64,000 bases of DNA. It comes from Acidimicrobiia bacterium (GTDB taxonomy: Bacteria > Acidobacteriota > Vicinamibacteria > Vicinamibacterales > CAVVIG01). Position numbers and translations under genes: made by a program. Below, piece by piece: positions 1 through 9,795 of this stretch (the stretch's first letter is position 1; each line of letters opens with the position of its first letter). The notes beneath the pieces were generated by a model. The model saw only the letters and a list, made by a program, of their open reading frames with translations, was not told the DNA's origin and ran no database searches. The stretch spans positions 1 through 64,000 of the forward strand of contig VFZL01000006.1 of NCBI GenBank assembly GCA_016871175.1, written 5' to 3'.

Positions 1-31
1 CCGGCTTCTCTCCCCCAGCGGCACCACATGG

Positions 32-1513
<1,482 letters not shown>

Positions 1514-1708
1514 GCCCGGAGAGTGCCGTACGTGGGAGCTCGAGCGCAAGGTTGTCCAACGCTGGCTCAGGCGGTGAACACGCATGGCGTCATTCAGGGC
1601 ACACAGGATAGAGCGAGAGTAGAGGGGTCGCGAAACTACCGCCAAACTCGGAGCGTCGTTCGCTGGCATGATTCCTGTATAAAGGATGAGTGTCCGTGGA
1701 TCGGACCT

Positions 1709-2116
1709 ATGATGTGGACTAACACTTGCGACTCATCTGCCAGGCTGTCCGAGGGCCGAATCGCCAGTCAGGCGGCTCAATCGACCCAGAAGGTCGTCAT
1801 TGTCAATGGTGGCGATGAGGTGGCCGGGTTCCTCGACACGATCATCGAGGCCGGCCCGTACGACGTCGTGTTCGTCGAATCGGCGGCGCATGCGTACTCG
1901 CAGGTGAAGAAGGTGGAGCCGAATCTCATCATCCTCTGTCTCGACTTGAACGGGGACGATGGTTTTCGGGTGTTGTCGATGCTCAAACTCGACCCGGACA
2001 CCTGCGAAATCCCCTTACTGACGTACGCGACGGGTGCCGACCACACACCGGTCAACCCGACCCAGAGCTCTGACGATCTGGTGTTCACGCCCTCACCCAC
2101 GCGGAGAATGAACTAG
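1709..2116 (+). CDS. CheY-like receiver protein, degenerate
   Basis: A 135-residue protein whose central part has the receiver-domain pattern: a beta strand VVIV, then a strand NLIILCLDL and the GFRVLSMLKLD helix that follows the phospho-acceptor loop. The acidic pair expected after the first strand is replaced by NGGD. The residue at the phospho-acceptor position is not clearly an Asp in register, and no conserved Lys is visible after the fourth strand. This points to a single-domain pseudo-receiver, perhaps a protein-interaction module rather than a phosphorylated switch. The start is taken at the first of two adjacent ATGs (1709, 1712). A PilZ gene follows 15 bases downstream on the same strand, so the two are probably co-transcribed. 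Confidence 0.6.
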   Translation: MMWTNTCDSSARLSEGRIASQAAQSTQKVVIVNGGDEVAGFLDTIIEAGPYDVVFVESAAHAYSQVKKVEPNLIILCLDLNGDDGFRVLSMLKLDPDTCEIPLLTYATGADHTPVNPTQSSDDLVFTPSPTRRMN

Positions 2117-2131
2117 GATGTCGCGTCACGC

Positions 2132-2506
2132 GTGATGAAACTGCCAGCCGACGGGTCGGAGCGTCGCGCCGAGGATCGTTTGACAGTTCTGGGTGAGTTG
2201 CGCCCAGAAATCATGGTGTTCCAACCCATCAGCATCCGGGAGATCAGCCGGAGGGGCGTTCAGGTTGAAACACGGGTACCGCTTCACGTCGATTCCTTAC
2301 ACGAGTTGCGCCTGACGCTTGGAGGTCAGACCGTCGTAGTCAAGGGCCGCGTGACTCATTGCGGCATCAGCCACGTCGACCAGGAGCAGGTTGTCTACGC
2401 GGCGTGGCTAGAGCTCGTCGAGCCCCCTTCACACGCCGATGCGGCTATTTCGGCGTACCTTTCGGACGTGCGGGACGAGCGTACGCCGTTGAAGCCGTCG
2501 GATTGA
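2132..2506 (+). CDS. PilZ-domain protein
   Basis: A 124-residue protein opening with GTG at 2132 or the adjacent ATG at 2135. The layout is that of a lone PilZ domain: an N-terminal ERRAEDR arginine patch, then IREISRRGVQVET (the D/NxSxxG-type motif, here EISRRG), then beta strands carrying LTLGGQTVVVKGRV. PilZ domains bind cyclic di-GMP or act as degenerate interaction modules. The RxxxR arginine part is present, but the second motif is only partly canonical, so binding is uncertain. It follows the receiver-like gene closely. Its 3' end overlaps the convergent cyclotransferase gene by 62 bases. Confidence 0.7.
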   Translation: MMKLPADGSERRAEDRLTVLGELRPEIMVFQPISIREISRRGVQVETRVPLHVDSLHELRLTLGGQTVVVKGRVTHCGISHVDQEQVVYAAWLELVEPPSHADAAISAYLSDVRDERTPLKPSD

Positions 2507-2930
2507 GCGTCAATTGGTCATCAGGCGGCCTGCCGATCCGGCCGAGATGCGCCAGATAGTCGCCTGACGGGATGCGCGGCGCGCGGCCAATCGGCGCGTT
2601 GTAGAAGTACACCCAGGCCTCCACGACACGACCGTCATCGAGCGTGACCGGCACTCGTTCGCGCGTGTAGAGGCTGGTCGCCGGCTCCTGCATTTTCGTT
2701 CCCTCGAACTCGTCGAGCGCTGCGAGCACGGCCTCGGGATCCCGCATCTCGTGCACTTCTCCGCGGACGCTACCATCCGTTGCCGGGACGGCGCCCGGGT
2801 ACAACCCCAGATCGAAGAGCGCCGCCGCGATCGACCCATGGCCCACGAACGCAAGCTGATCATCGACCTTGGAGCGACGATGGCGGTCGAACCCGCGCAT
2901 GAGGGTGCCGTAGAAGAAGATCAGATTCAT
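2445..2930 (-). CDS. gamma-glutamylcyclotransferase-family (AIG2-like) protein
   Basis: A protein of about 161 residues starting MNLIFFYGTLMRG. The YGTL signature is the substrate-binding loop of the gamma-glutamylcyclotransferase fold, and LDEFEG near residue 80 carries the Glu expected as general acid/base. Family members release 5-oxoproline from gamma-glutamyl peptides or amines; the substrate here is unknown. I start at 2930 rather than the upstream ATG at 2975 because the fold begins directly at MNLIFFYGTL. The C-terminal tail of about 20 residues overlaps the 3' end of the PilZ gene on the other strand. Confidence 0.75.
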   Translation of the reverse strand: MNLIFFYGTLMRGFDRHRRSKVDDQLAFVGHGSIAAALFDLGLYPGAVPATDGSVRGEVHEMRDPEAVLAALDEFEGTKMQEPATSLYTRERVPVTLDDGRVVEAWVYFYNAPIGRAPRIPSGDYLAHLGRIGRPPDDQLTLNPTASTAYARPARPKGTPK

Positions 2931-3067
2931 CAGGCCCGGCAGGATGCTACATCCAAACCGAGTCGAGGCGTACACGTCGGTTCGCTCGTGTCCAGGAGGC
3001 TGGGGTGAACCATCGCAGAGCCCGGATGAGTGGCCAGCCCGGTGAAACTCGAGGGTTCATCCCGGCC

Positions 3068-4102
3068 TTACAGGCCTCGTCGAGGACGAGCCACGCGAGG
3101 CAGCTGACTGAGCGATCCGGTCAGCGCGTCGAGCATCTGAGGGCTGAAGTCGATCGACAAAGTCACCGTCTGCCCCGTGCCGCCGAGCTGCACCGCCCGC
3201 AAGAGCGACCCCAGCGCCGGCTGAGAGCTGCCCCGCAACTTGGCGAGCGCGAAGAACCCACGTACGAGATCCCGTAAGGCGTTGGCGGCTTCCTCATCGC
3301 GTCCTTCGGCGGTCACCGAGGCTCGGATGCCGCTGTCCACCTGCCCGCTCGCCGCGAACCAGGTCATCGCCGGCAGCGGGCCGACCGCTCCCTTCTGGAA
3401 ATTGGCTCGGGCGGTCAACGCATCGAATCGGCCAACAGCCCAGAGGTTCGCGGGTTCCAATTCACGGACGCGCTTCATCAGCGCATCGTTGCCCCGCGCG
3501 CTGGCCCCCCCGTCCTGACGGTCGATAGCGGAGCGGACCAGGCTCGGACTCCCGGCGGCGATGAGCCCGGGCTCGATGAACGCGATGGCGAGCTCAGACC
3601 CACGGTCGCGCGATGTCGCATCGGTGGCGGCGTCGCGGTCAGGGGCGCCGAAGATGGAACGGCCCTTGTACCATTCGACGGAAGCGCCTTTCTCGCGAAG
3701 CGAGGCCTCGATGCGGACGGCGTCGAATCGCCCCCGCACGACGGCGAGAGCGGCATCCTGCCCGGTCTGACTCCCGTCGAGCGATTGGGCCACGGCGAAC
3801 ACGACGCGGTCGATGTCCGTCTCGATGTTGACGCCGGTCTCATCCTGGAATCGTCGCGCGCCGCCGTCCGTGAACGGCATGGTCGCTCGTAGCCGTTGGC
3901 GTAGCTCGGAGATCATCACGTGATGCACGTCCACGAACGCGATCATGTGCGCGTTGCCAGGCAGATAGCGAAGCTCGTCGGGGCCACCTGGGCCTGTGAA
4001 CGCACTGGTTGGGAAGCTGAGGTACGCCAGCAAGCCGGTGCCCACACCGACGCCGAGCACCAAAAGCGAAGCGACCACGAAGCGGCGTGTCCTGCGTGTC
4101 AT
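3068..4102 (-). CDS. membrane-anchored protein of unknown function
   Basis: A 344-residue protein with positively charged residues followed by one hydrophobic segment (about residues 9-30), so it is probably anchored in the cytoplasmic membrane with a large extracytoplasmic domain. The body contains DELRYLPGNAHMIAFVDV near residue 41 and a repeated alpha/beta pattern with many Arg/Asp pairs. This resembles loosely the DUF3352-like substrate-binding folds seen in Acidobacteria, but I do not recognise a family with certainty. No catalytic motif stands out. The gene lies downstream of the ABC export operon on the same strand, with 92 bases between, so it may be part of its tail. Confidence 0.55.
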   Translation of the reverse strand: MTRRTRRFVVASLLVLGVGVGTGLLAYLSFPTSAFTGPGGPDELRYLPGNAHMIAFVDVHHVMISELRQRLRATMPFTDGGARRFQDETGVNIETDIDRVVFAVAQSLDGSQTGQDAALAVVRGRFDAVRIEASLREKGASVEWYKGRSIFGAPDRDAATDATSRDRGSELAIAFIEPGLIAAGSPSLVRSAIDRQDGGASARGNDALMKRVRELEPANLWAVGRFDALTARANFQKGAVGPLPAMTWFAASGQVDSGIRASVTAEGRDEEAANALRDLVRGFFALAKLRGSSQPALGSLLRAVQLGGTGQTVTLSIDFSPQMLDALTGSLSQLPRVARPRRGL

Positions 4103-4194
4103 CAGACCCCCTTGAGACCGGCCAGGCGTCAGTCAGTCCTGCAGTCTAGACGGACCAAGACGTGCTGCTGTTCCCGCTGCGGCCATTGTAGGCG

Positions 4195-5013
4195 CTACTG
4201 TTCCAAAACGTACTCTCGGCGGGCGACCGTCCGACTGGCCACCCACAGCATGACAGCCGTGATGAGCGCGAGGGACCAGAGGCTCATCGCGACCGATGGC
4301 ACGTCGCGTACGACGCGGAGCAGGATGCTCGTCGCCGATTCACTCGGCATCGCGTGCGGGACGAGGGCCTGCAGGTAGTACCCCACGCTGAAACGCTTCA
4401 GATAGCCGGGAAAGATGAGGACGCCGGGCTCCCAGCCAAGCGCGAAGACGAGACCCGCGACCAAGGGCCGCTTGAACCGCGCGCCGACGAACGCGAACAC
4501 GGCGCCATAGCTGATCAGCCCGACGACGAGCATGCCGAGGTCAGCCAGGAGCGTCGGGAACGCGCCCCCGACACTGCCGTCGCGGATCGGCACGATGAGA
4601 AGGTACACCAGCGTGAGGCTCGGGAGGATCAGCAGCGACGTGCACGCAAGATAGGCGAGGTACTTGCCCATCAGCACCGACGCGCGAGGAATCGGTCTGA
4701 CGAAGAGGTAGGTCAACGTCTTGTCTTCCACTTCGTCCGCGATGATTGATGTCCCATAGAACACGCCGAGGATCGGCACGATGAACCGGATGTAGAGCAA
4801 CCACACGATGAGGCCGAACAGCACCGGACCACCCGGTCGCGGCGCGCCCGGTGGTCCGATATCCAAGATGACAGATGCCCGCACGGCCAGCGCGAGCACG
4901 ACCGGTCCTCCGACGAGCAAGCCCAGGAACACGGATCGCCTCGACCACAACATCTGGCCCATCGACACGTCGAACACGCGCAGCGCGGCCTGCCAGAAGG
5001 ATGGAGGCGTCAC
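4195..5013 (-). CDS. ABC-2 type transporter permease
   Basis: A 272-residue integral membrane protein with about six hydrophobic segments and the ABC-2/NosY-type layout. The segment DEVEDKTLTYLFVRPIPR, following the second membrane span, is the typical cytoplasmic coupling motif of this permease class. It starts with GTG at 5013, one base after the stop of the preceding ATPase gene, so translation is probably coupled. It is the last gene of an operon ATPase-permease-ATPase-permease (7850 to 4195). The exported substrate cannot be deduced. Confidence 0.85.
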   Translation of the reverse strand: MTPPSFWQAALRVFDVSMGQMLWSRRSVFLGLLVGGPVVLALAVRASVILDIGPPGAPRPGGPVLFGLIVWLLYIRFIVPILGVFYGTSIIADEVEDKTLTYLFVRPIPRASVLMGKYLAYLACTSLLILPSLTLVYLLIVPIRDGSVGGAFPTLLADLGMLVVGLISYGAVFAFVGARFKRPLVAGLVFALGWEPGVLIFPGYLKRFSVGYYLQALVPHAMPSESATSILLRVVRDVPSVAMSLWSLALITAVMLWVASRTVARREYVLEQ

Positions 5014-5014
5014 G

Positions 5015-5959
5015 TCACTTCACCAGATACTGAAAGACGGCCTGAAGGTTGTCGTCCGGCGACGTCACTTCGTGAATGTCGCCGTACTCCCCGGACGCGG
5101 CCATGGCGGTGAGCCAAGTGTAGAACGCATCCGGCCGAGCCGTCTGCACGACCACCCGGTCTCCCTCGAACCGTAGGCTGCTCACGTGATCGAGGCCGAG
5201 AAATGCCTGCGCGATCTCCCGTGTGCGCTGCGCCTTGACGGAGACCGTGTGCGGGTGTTCGTCGATGAGATCGCGAATGTGGTGAACATCCCCTTCGGCG
5301 AGAATGCGACCCTGATTGATGAGCAAGATGTTCGACGTCATCGCTTCGACCTCGTGCAACACGTGGCTGGACACGAGGACGCTTCGGCCTTGCCGTGCCC
5401 AGTCGCGAATGAGCCGAATGGTGCGCCGCCGCGCCAACGGGTCCATTCCCGACAACGGCTCATCGAGGATCAGCAGCTCGGGATCGTGTGCGACGGCCTG
5501 CGCGAGCTTCACTCGCTGTCGCATTCCCTTGCTGTAGGCCCCGATCCGCTTGTCGGCCGCATCGAGGAGATCGACGGCTTCGAGCGCCTTGCGGGCCTTC
5601 GCTTCCGCCGCTGGCTCCTCGAGGCCGTTCAAGCGAAGGAGCGAAGTCAACCACGTCAGGCCGGTCATCCGCTCGTAGAAGCTGTCCTGCTCGGGACAGA
5701 ATCCGACACGCGTGTAGAGCGCCGGATTGTCCCAGATCGGCTCGCCGAGGATGCGCAACTGTCCTTGGCTTGGTTTCAGCTGGCCGGTCACGAGCTTCAT
5801 GAATGTCGATTTGCCTGCGCCGTTCGGACCGAGCAGACCTGTGACGCCCGGCCGCACGGTCACCGACACGTCGTTGATCCCAATCACCTGCCCGTACCAC
5901 TTCGACAGGTGCTCTGCCGCGATCACCGCGCGCCCGGCGTCGACAGCCGTATCGGTCAT
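5015..5959 (-). CDS. ABC transporter ATP-binding protein
   Basis: A 314-residue ATPase with Walker A GPNGAGKST near residue 45, signature YSKGMRQR, Walker B LLILDEPLSGMDP and switch SSHVLHEVE. A C-terminal extension of about 85 residues after the nucleotide-binding domain is typical of ABC-2/NatA-type exporters. It starts at 5959 in an ATGA overlap with the stop of the preceding permease, and it ends one base before the next permease. Cognate membrane partners are the permeases on either side. Confidence 0.9.
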   Translation of the reverse strand: MTDTAVDAGRAVIAAEHLSKWYGQVIGINDVSVTVRPGVTGLLGPNGAGKSTFMKLVTGQLKPSQGQLRILGEPIWDNPALYTRVGFCPEQDSFYERMTGLTWLTSLLRLNGLEEPAAEAKARKALEAVDLLDAADKRIGAYSKGMRQRVKLAQAVAHDPELLILDEPLSGMDPLARRRTIRLIRDWARQGRSVLVSSHVLHEVEAMTSNILLINQGRILAEGDVHHIRDLIDEHPHTVSVKAQRTREIAQAFLGLDHVSSLRFEGDRVVVQTARPDAFYTWLTAMAASGEYGDIHEVTSPDDNLQAVFQYLVK

Positions 5960-6795
5960 GCCACAACCTCTACGCCGCGGACGCGACGGTTCAGCACTGC
6001 CACCGATACGGCGGCGATCGCGAGCAACGACACGAAACAGAGGAGCACCGACGACTCGTACGAGAGCGGTAGTCCAAAGATGGCATCGCCGACCTGCGTG
6101 AGGCTGTCGGTCACCGAGAGCCACGCCAGGCCTCGCTCTCCCATCACCGCTCGTAGGACAACCGTAATGGCCTGCGTGAAGAACAACAGCGCGGCATAGA
6201 GGATGCCCACGAACCGACTGCTCTTCGACAACGACGACAACGCCAGCATCGCTAGTGAGACGATCACCGCCTCGAACCCTGTCAGCACTGTGATGGCCGG
6301 CAGCACGCGCATGTTCTCGAGCACGAATGCCGAGCTGCCCGAGAACAGCACCTGCACTGCCACCAACAGCACCGCAGGCACCCAGGTCACGAACAGGACC
6401 AGGGCGAGCAGCGCCGCCAGTTTCCCCAGGATGTAGTCCATGCGCGTCAGGGGCCTTGACAAATAGATCTGGAGCGCGTTCACACGCCGATCGTTGGCGA
6501 TGAGCCCGGCGCCGGCGTAGACGGTCACGAAGAAGAGAAACGTCTCTTGCTGCCCGAGGAACTGCCGGAACGTCTCCGCCGTGGGCGCCAGAAACGGCAC
6601 CTGTGGCAGGTTCGCCGCTGCATAGAGCTGCACGGCTCTGACGATGAACGGCAGCCACGATACAATGACCAGGGCGACGAACGCACGGCGTCGAAGCATC
6701 GACTGGACGCCAGAACGCGCGATGGCCCGCCACGTTCGACTGTGGGGCAAACGGGTACCGGTGTAACGCCGGTAGCCCTGGTCGTGAATGGGCAT
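5956..6795 (-). CDS. ABC-2 type transporter permease
   Basis: A 279-residue membrane protein with six predicted spans. The cytoplasmic N-terminus IHDQGYRRYTGTR is a motif common in bacterial ABC-2 permeases of this kind. NDRRVNALQIYLSRPLTR, after the second span, is the coupling region. The start overlaps the stop of the upstream ATPase gene by one base (TGATG), and its own stop overlaps the next ATPase start (ATGA). The four genes therefore form a tightly coupled operon. Confidence 0.85.
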   Translation of the reverse strand: MPIHDQGYRRYTGTRLPHSRTWRAIARSGVQSMLRRRAFVALVIVSWLPFIVRAVQLYAAANLPQVPFLAPTAETFRQFLGQQETFLFFVTVYAGAGLIANDRRVNALQIYLSRPLTRMDYILGKLAALLALVLFVTWVPAVLLVAVQVLFSGSSAFVLENMRVLPAITVLTGFEAVIVSLAMLALSSLSKSSRFVGILYAALLFFTQAITVVLRAVMGERGLAWLSVTDSLTQVGDAIFGLPLSYESSVLLCFVSLLAIAAVSVAVLNRRVRGVEVVA

Positions 6796-7850
6796 CAGCG
6801 CGTTCCCTCGGTATCACCCACCGCGCGCGCGAAGACATCGTCGAGCGTGACGACGCTTGGCCGCAAATGGCGCACCTGCACGCCCGCCGAAGCGGCCACG
6901 GTGAACAGGTCCCGCGCGCCACCATGGCCAGGGACTAAGACACGAATGATCTCGTCGTCTCCCGGCTCTGCACGGTCGGATCTGCACCCCGGGGTCTCAG
7001 CACTCGGCTCCGGGTTCTCGCCCTCGTCAGTTGCCGGTCGATGAGGCAGCAATCCGGCGGCGGTGAGGCGCTCGCGAAACGCGTCCTGCCCGCGAGGCGC
7101 TTTCACACGGAGTTCGAACACCTGACCGCGTGGCTGCTTGAGCTCGGCCATGGGACCGTGCGTGACCACGCGTCCCTTGTACATGACGATGACGTGATCG
7201 CACGTCTGTTCGACGTCTGGCAGCAGGTGCGACGACAGGATGACGTTGACGCCCTTCCGGTGCGCCAGGTCGTATACCAGCGAGAGCATCTCGTCTCGAC
7301 CGCGCGGATCCATCCCGTTGGTGGGCTCGTCGAGGAAGACGAGGTCGGGATCGTGCACGAGTGCCTGCGCAAGCTTGAGCCGCTGCTTCATCCCGGTGGA
7401 ATATGTCTCGACCGCACGGTAACGAACATCGCCCAGTCCGACATAGAAAAGCATCTCGTGAGCCCGCTGCATCGCATCCGCGGCGGGCAGGCCTGCCAGC
7501 TCACCGCAGTACGCGACGCACGACACGGCGTTCATGCCCGGCATGTACGCGTCGCTTTCCGGCATGTAGCCCACGCGCGCCCGGATCTCGACTGGCGCGT
7601 GCGCCACGTCATGGCCCAGCACGCGCATGCGGCCGGACGTCGGCGTGATCAATCCCAGGAGGGAGCGGATCAGCGTGCTCTTCCCGGCGCCATTTGGACC
7701 CAAGAGGCCCACGGCTCCGGTAGGAAATACCGCGGACACCTCGCGCAGCACCGCCTGCTGACCGTACTGCACGGTCACCTGCTCGAGCGTGATCACGGCT
7801 TCCTTGCCGTCTGCGGACGGTGGCGACGCGGAGCCCGCCAGCTCAGACAT
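6795..7850 (-). CDS. ABC transporter ATP-binding protein
   Basis: A 351-residue ATPase and first gene of the exporter operon. It shows Walker A GPNGAGKST, signature YSTGMKQR, Walker B LVFLDEPTNGMDP and SSHLLPDVE. The C-terminal part (about residues 225-351) is long and contains a polar insertion rich in Glu and Pro before DEIIRVLVPGHGG, which looks like an accessory domain of NatA-type exporters. It may pair with the permease immediately downstream, leaving the second ATPase-permease pair as a parallel or heteromeric half. Confidence 0.88.
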   Translation of the reverse strand: MSELAGSASPPSADGKEAVITLEQVTVQYGQQAVLREVSAVFPTGAVGLLGPNGAGKSTLIRSLLGLITPTSGRMRVLGHDVAHAPVEIRARVGYMPESDAYMPGMNAVSCVAYCGELAGLPAADAMQRAHEMLFYVGLGDVRYRAVETYSTGMKQRLKLAQALVHDPDLVFLDEPTNGMDPRGRDEMLSLVYDLAHRKGVNVILSSHLLPDVEQTCDHVIVMYKGRVVTHGPMAELKQPRGQVFELRVKAPRGQDAFRERLTAAGLLPHRPATDEGENPEPSAETPGCRSDRAEPGDDEIIRVLVPGHGGARDLFTVAASAGVQVRHLRPSVVTLDDVFARAVGDTEGTR

Positions 7851-7907
7851 GACGTCAGAATAGACGCGCGGCCGGAATGATTCGTTCGAGTCCGGGTCGG
7901 GAGGGCA

Positions 7908-8477
7908 TCAGAGCGTGCCTCGCAATCCGAGCGCATCCGCCTCGACCCGCATGAAGCGGATGACATGACCGATGTGCTCGTCCAGCGACAACCCCAGCAG
8001 CGCCGCTCCGGCCCGCAGATCGTCACGGCTGACCGCGCGCGCAAACGCTTTGTCCTTCATGCGCTTGACGACCGAAACCGGTTCGAGATCCAGCACGCTC
8101 CGGCTTGGTCGAACCAGGGACGCCGCAGTGACGAATCCGGCCAACTCGTCACAGGCGAACAGCGTCTTCTCGAGCAGGCTGTCACGCGTCACGCCCGTGT
8201 AGTCCGCGTGCGAGAGAATGGCCCGAATCAGCCACTCGGGATAGCCGCGCTCCCGCAGAATCTCCGAGCCCTTGAATGGGTGATCCGCGAGACTGGGCCA
8301 TCGCTCGTAGTCGAAGTCGTGCAGCAAGGCGACGATGCCCCAGCCCGTCTCATCCTCCCCGAAGTGACGAGCATACCCGCGAACGGCCGCTTCGACGGCG
8401 AGCGCGTGCTTCAGCAGGCTGTCGCCCTTCGTGTACTCGGTCAGCAGGTTCCAGGCGGCCTCGCGCGTCAGCTCCAT
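7908..8477 (-). CDS. HD-domain hydrolase (HDIG family)
   Basis: A 189-residue protein starting MELTREAAWNLL. It carries the metal-binding His of the first helix (LKHALAVEA), the HD pair in VALLHDFDYERWP (about residue 52), HPFKGSEIL and a later Asp in FACDELAGF. This is the standard HDIG arrangement found in phosphohydrolases acting on nucleotides or phospho-metabolites. The substrate is unknown, and no GYP motif is present, so it is not a cyclic-di-GMP phosphodiesterase. The start at 8477 overlaps the end of the glutamate symporter gene by 10 bases, suggesting one transcript. Confidence 0.8.
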   Translation of the reverse strand: MELTREAAWNLLTEYTKGDSLLKHALAVEAAVRGYARHFGEDETGWGIVALLHDFDYERWPSLADHPFKGSEILRERGYPEWLIRAILSHADYTGVTRDSLLEKTLFACDELAGFVTAASLVRPSRSVLDLEPVSVVKRMKDKAFARAVSRDDLRAGAALLGLSLDEHIGHVIRFMRVEADALGLRGTL

Positions 8478-9718
8478 ATGTTCAAGCACGCGGTGATGAT
8501 GAGGGCGTTCACGAAGTCGATGAAGAAGGCGCCGACTATCGGCACGACAAGAAACGCGCGCGGCGCGGGACCGTACCGATCGACGAGCGCTTCCATGTTC
8601 GCCATGGCATTGGCGGTCGTCCCGAGCATGAATCCGCACAGCCCGCCACCCATGACGGCCGCGTCGTAGTCGCCGCCCATCAGGCGAAACGTGGGCCAGC
8701 ACACCAGCACGATGAGCCCCACCTGCGCCACGAGGATGATGACCATCGGCACGGCCAACCCGGCCAGCTCCCAGAGGCGCAACGTCATCAGTGCAAGGAC
8801 GAGGAACAGCGAGAGGGCGACGCTCCCCAGATCATCGAGCACGCGCTGCGATAAGCCAATCCACCCTGTCACGTCGTCCAGGTTGCGGATCGCGGCGGCA
8901 GTGAGCATCGCTCCAATGTACGCGGGGAGGGTCACGCCGGCCGCCGTCAGTCGCGCGCCGATCCACGAGCCAATCCACATCGCGACCAGGATGATCACGA
9001 GCGCCTTCAGGAGCGCGTACGACTCTTTGTCCTCACCCTGAGGTGCCGCCAATGGCGGTGGCTCGTCGATGTTCGCGCGCTCCAGGGATGCTTCGATGAG
9101 CTGCGTCGCCAGCTCAGGCGAGGATACTGGACTACGTCCACGCTGCGGCTGCTTCAGGCGATAGCGTTCGATGAGAAGCGTGCCCACCGGCCCGCCGATG
9201 AGGCCGCCGCTGACGATGCCCACCATCGCCGCAGCAACCGCGACCGTGGCGGCCCCAGGGACGCCTGCGGCCTCGAATGCGGGCGCGAACGCGAGGCCGG
9301 TCGCGGGACCGCCGGTCAAGGTCACCGATCCGTTCAAGACGCCAAAGAGCGGTGGCATGCCCAGCGGCGCGGCGAGCACCACACCGACTAGGTTCTGTAG
9401 CACGGCCACAGTCGTGGACAGCAGGAGGAACACGGCCACCTGCGGTCCGCCGACCTTGAGCAGCGAAAGGCTCGCGCCAAAACCAACCGTCGTAAAGAAG
9501 GCGATCATGAAGGGCACCTGGAGCCGCGTGTCGAACTGCAGCGGCTCCGCCCCTCTCGACCGGGCCACGGTCATCGCCCCTGCGACCAACAGGCCGCCGA
9601 TCACGGGCGCGGGCACGTTGTAGCGCGCCAGCCAGGGCAGGAGCCGTCGGACCCCATGGCCCACGAACAGCACGAGCCCCCCAAACGCCACGGTGTTGAC
9701 AAAGTCGATCCTGAGCAT
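8468..9718 (-). CDS. gltS: sodium/glutamate symporter GltS-like
   Basis: About 416 residues and roughly ten hydrophobic segments. The two inverted halves characteristic of GltS are visible, each with a re-entrant Gly/Ala-rich loop (GVLNGSVTLTGGPATGLAFA in the first half, MGGGLCGFMLGTTANAMANM in the second). A hydrophilic linker of about 45 residues lies between the halves. It would import glutamate with sodium. The start at 9718 (MLRIDFVNT) is preferred over 9757 because the upstream 13 residues are not part of the family. It is divergent from the APC permease gene. Confidence 0.8.
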   Translation of the reverse strand: MLRIDFVNTVAFGGLVLFVGHGVRRLLPWLARYNVPAPVIGGLLVAGAMTVARSRGAEPLQFDTRLQVPFMIAFFTTVGFGASLSLLKVGGPQVAVFLLLSTTVAVLQNLVGVVLAAPLGMPPLFGVLNGSVTLTGGPATGLAFAPAFEAAGVPGAATVAVAAAMVGIVSGGLIGGPVGTLLIERYRLKQPQRGRSPVSSPELATQLIEASLERANIDEPPPLAAPQGEDKESYALLKALVIILVAMWIGSWIGARLTAAGVTLPAYIGAMLTAAAIRNLDDVTGWIGLSQRVLDDLGSVALSLFLVLALMTLRLWELAGLAVPMVIILVAQVGLIVLVCWPTFRLMGGDYDAAVMGGGLCGFMLGTTANAMANMEALVDRYGPAPRAFLVVPIVGAFFIDFVNALIITACLNIWS

Positions 9719-9795
9719 CGCAGCACGGTGCCGTTCCCACGGTCGGGTTGCCGCCACCGTCGCGACCGGAGTAAGGTCAACCGTCAGGCATCTTA

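Noticed and set aside
5960-6925. Upstream extension of the exporter ATPase open frame
   Set aside because: That stretch is a frame shadow of the preceding permease; the ATPase fold starts at 5959.
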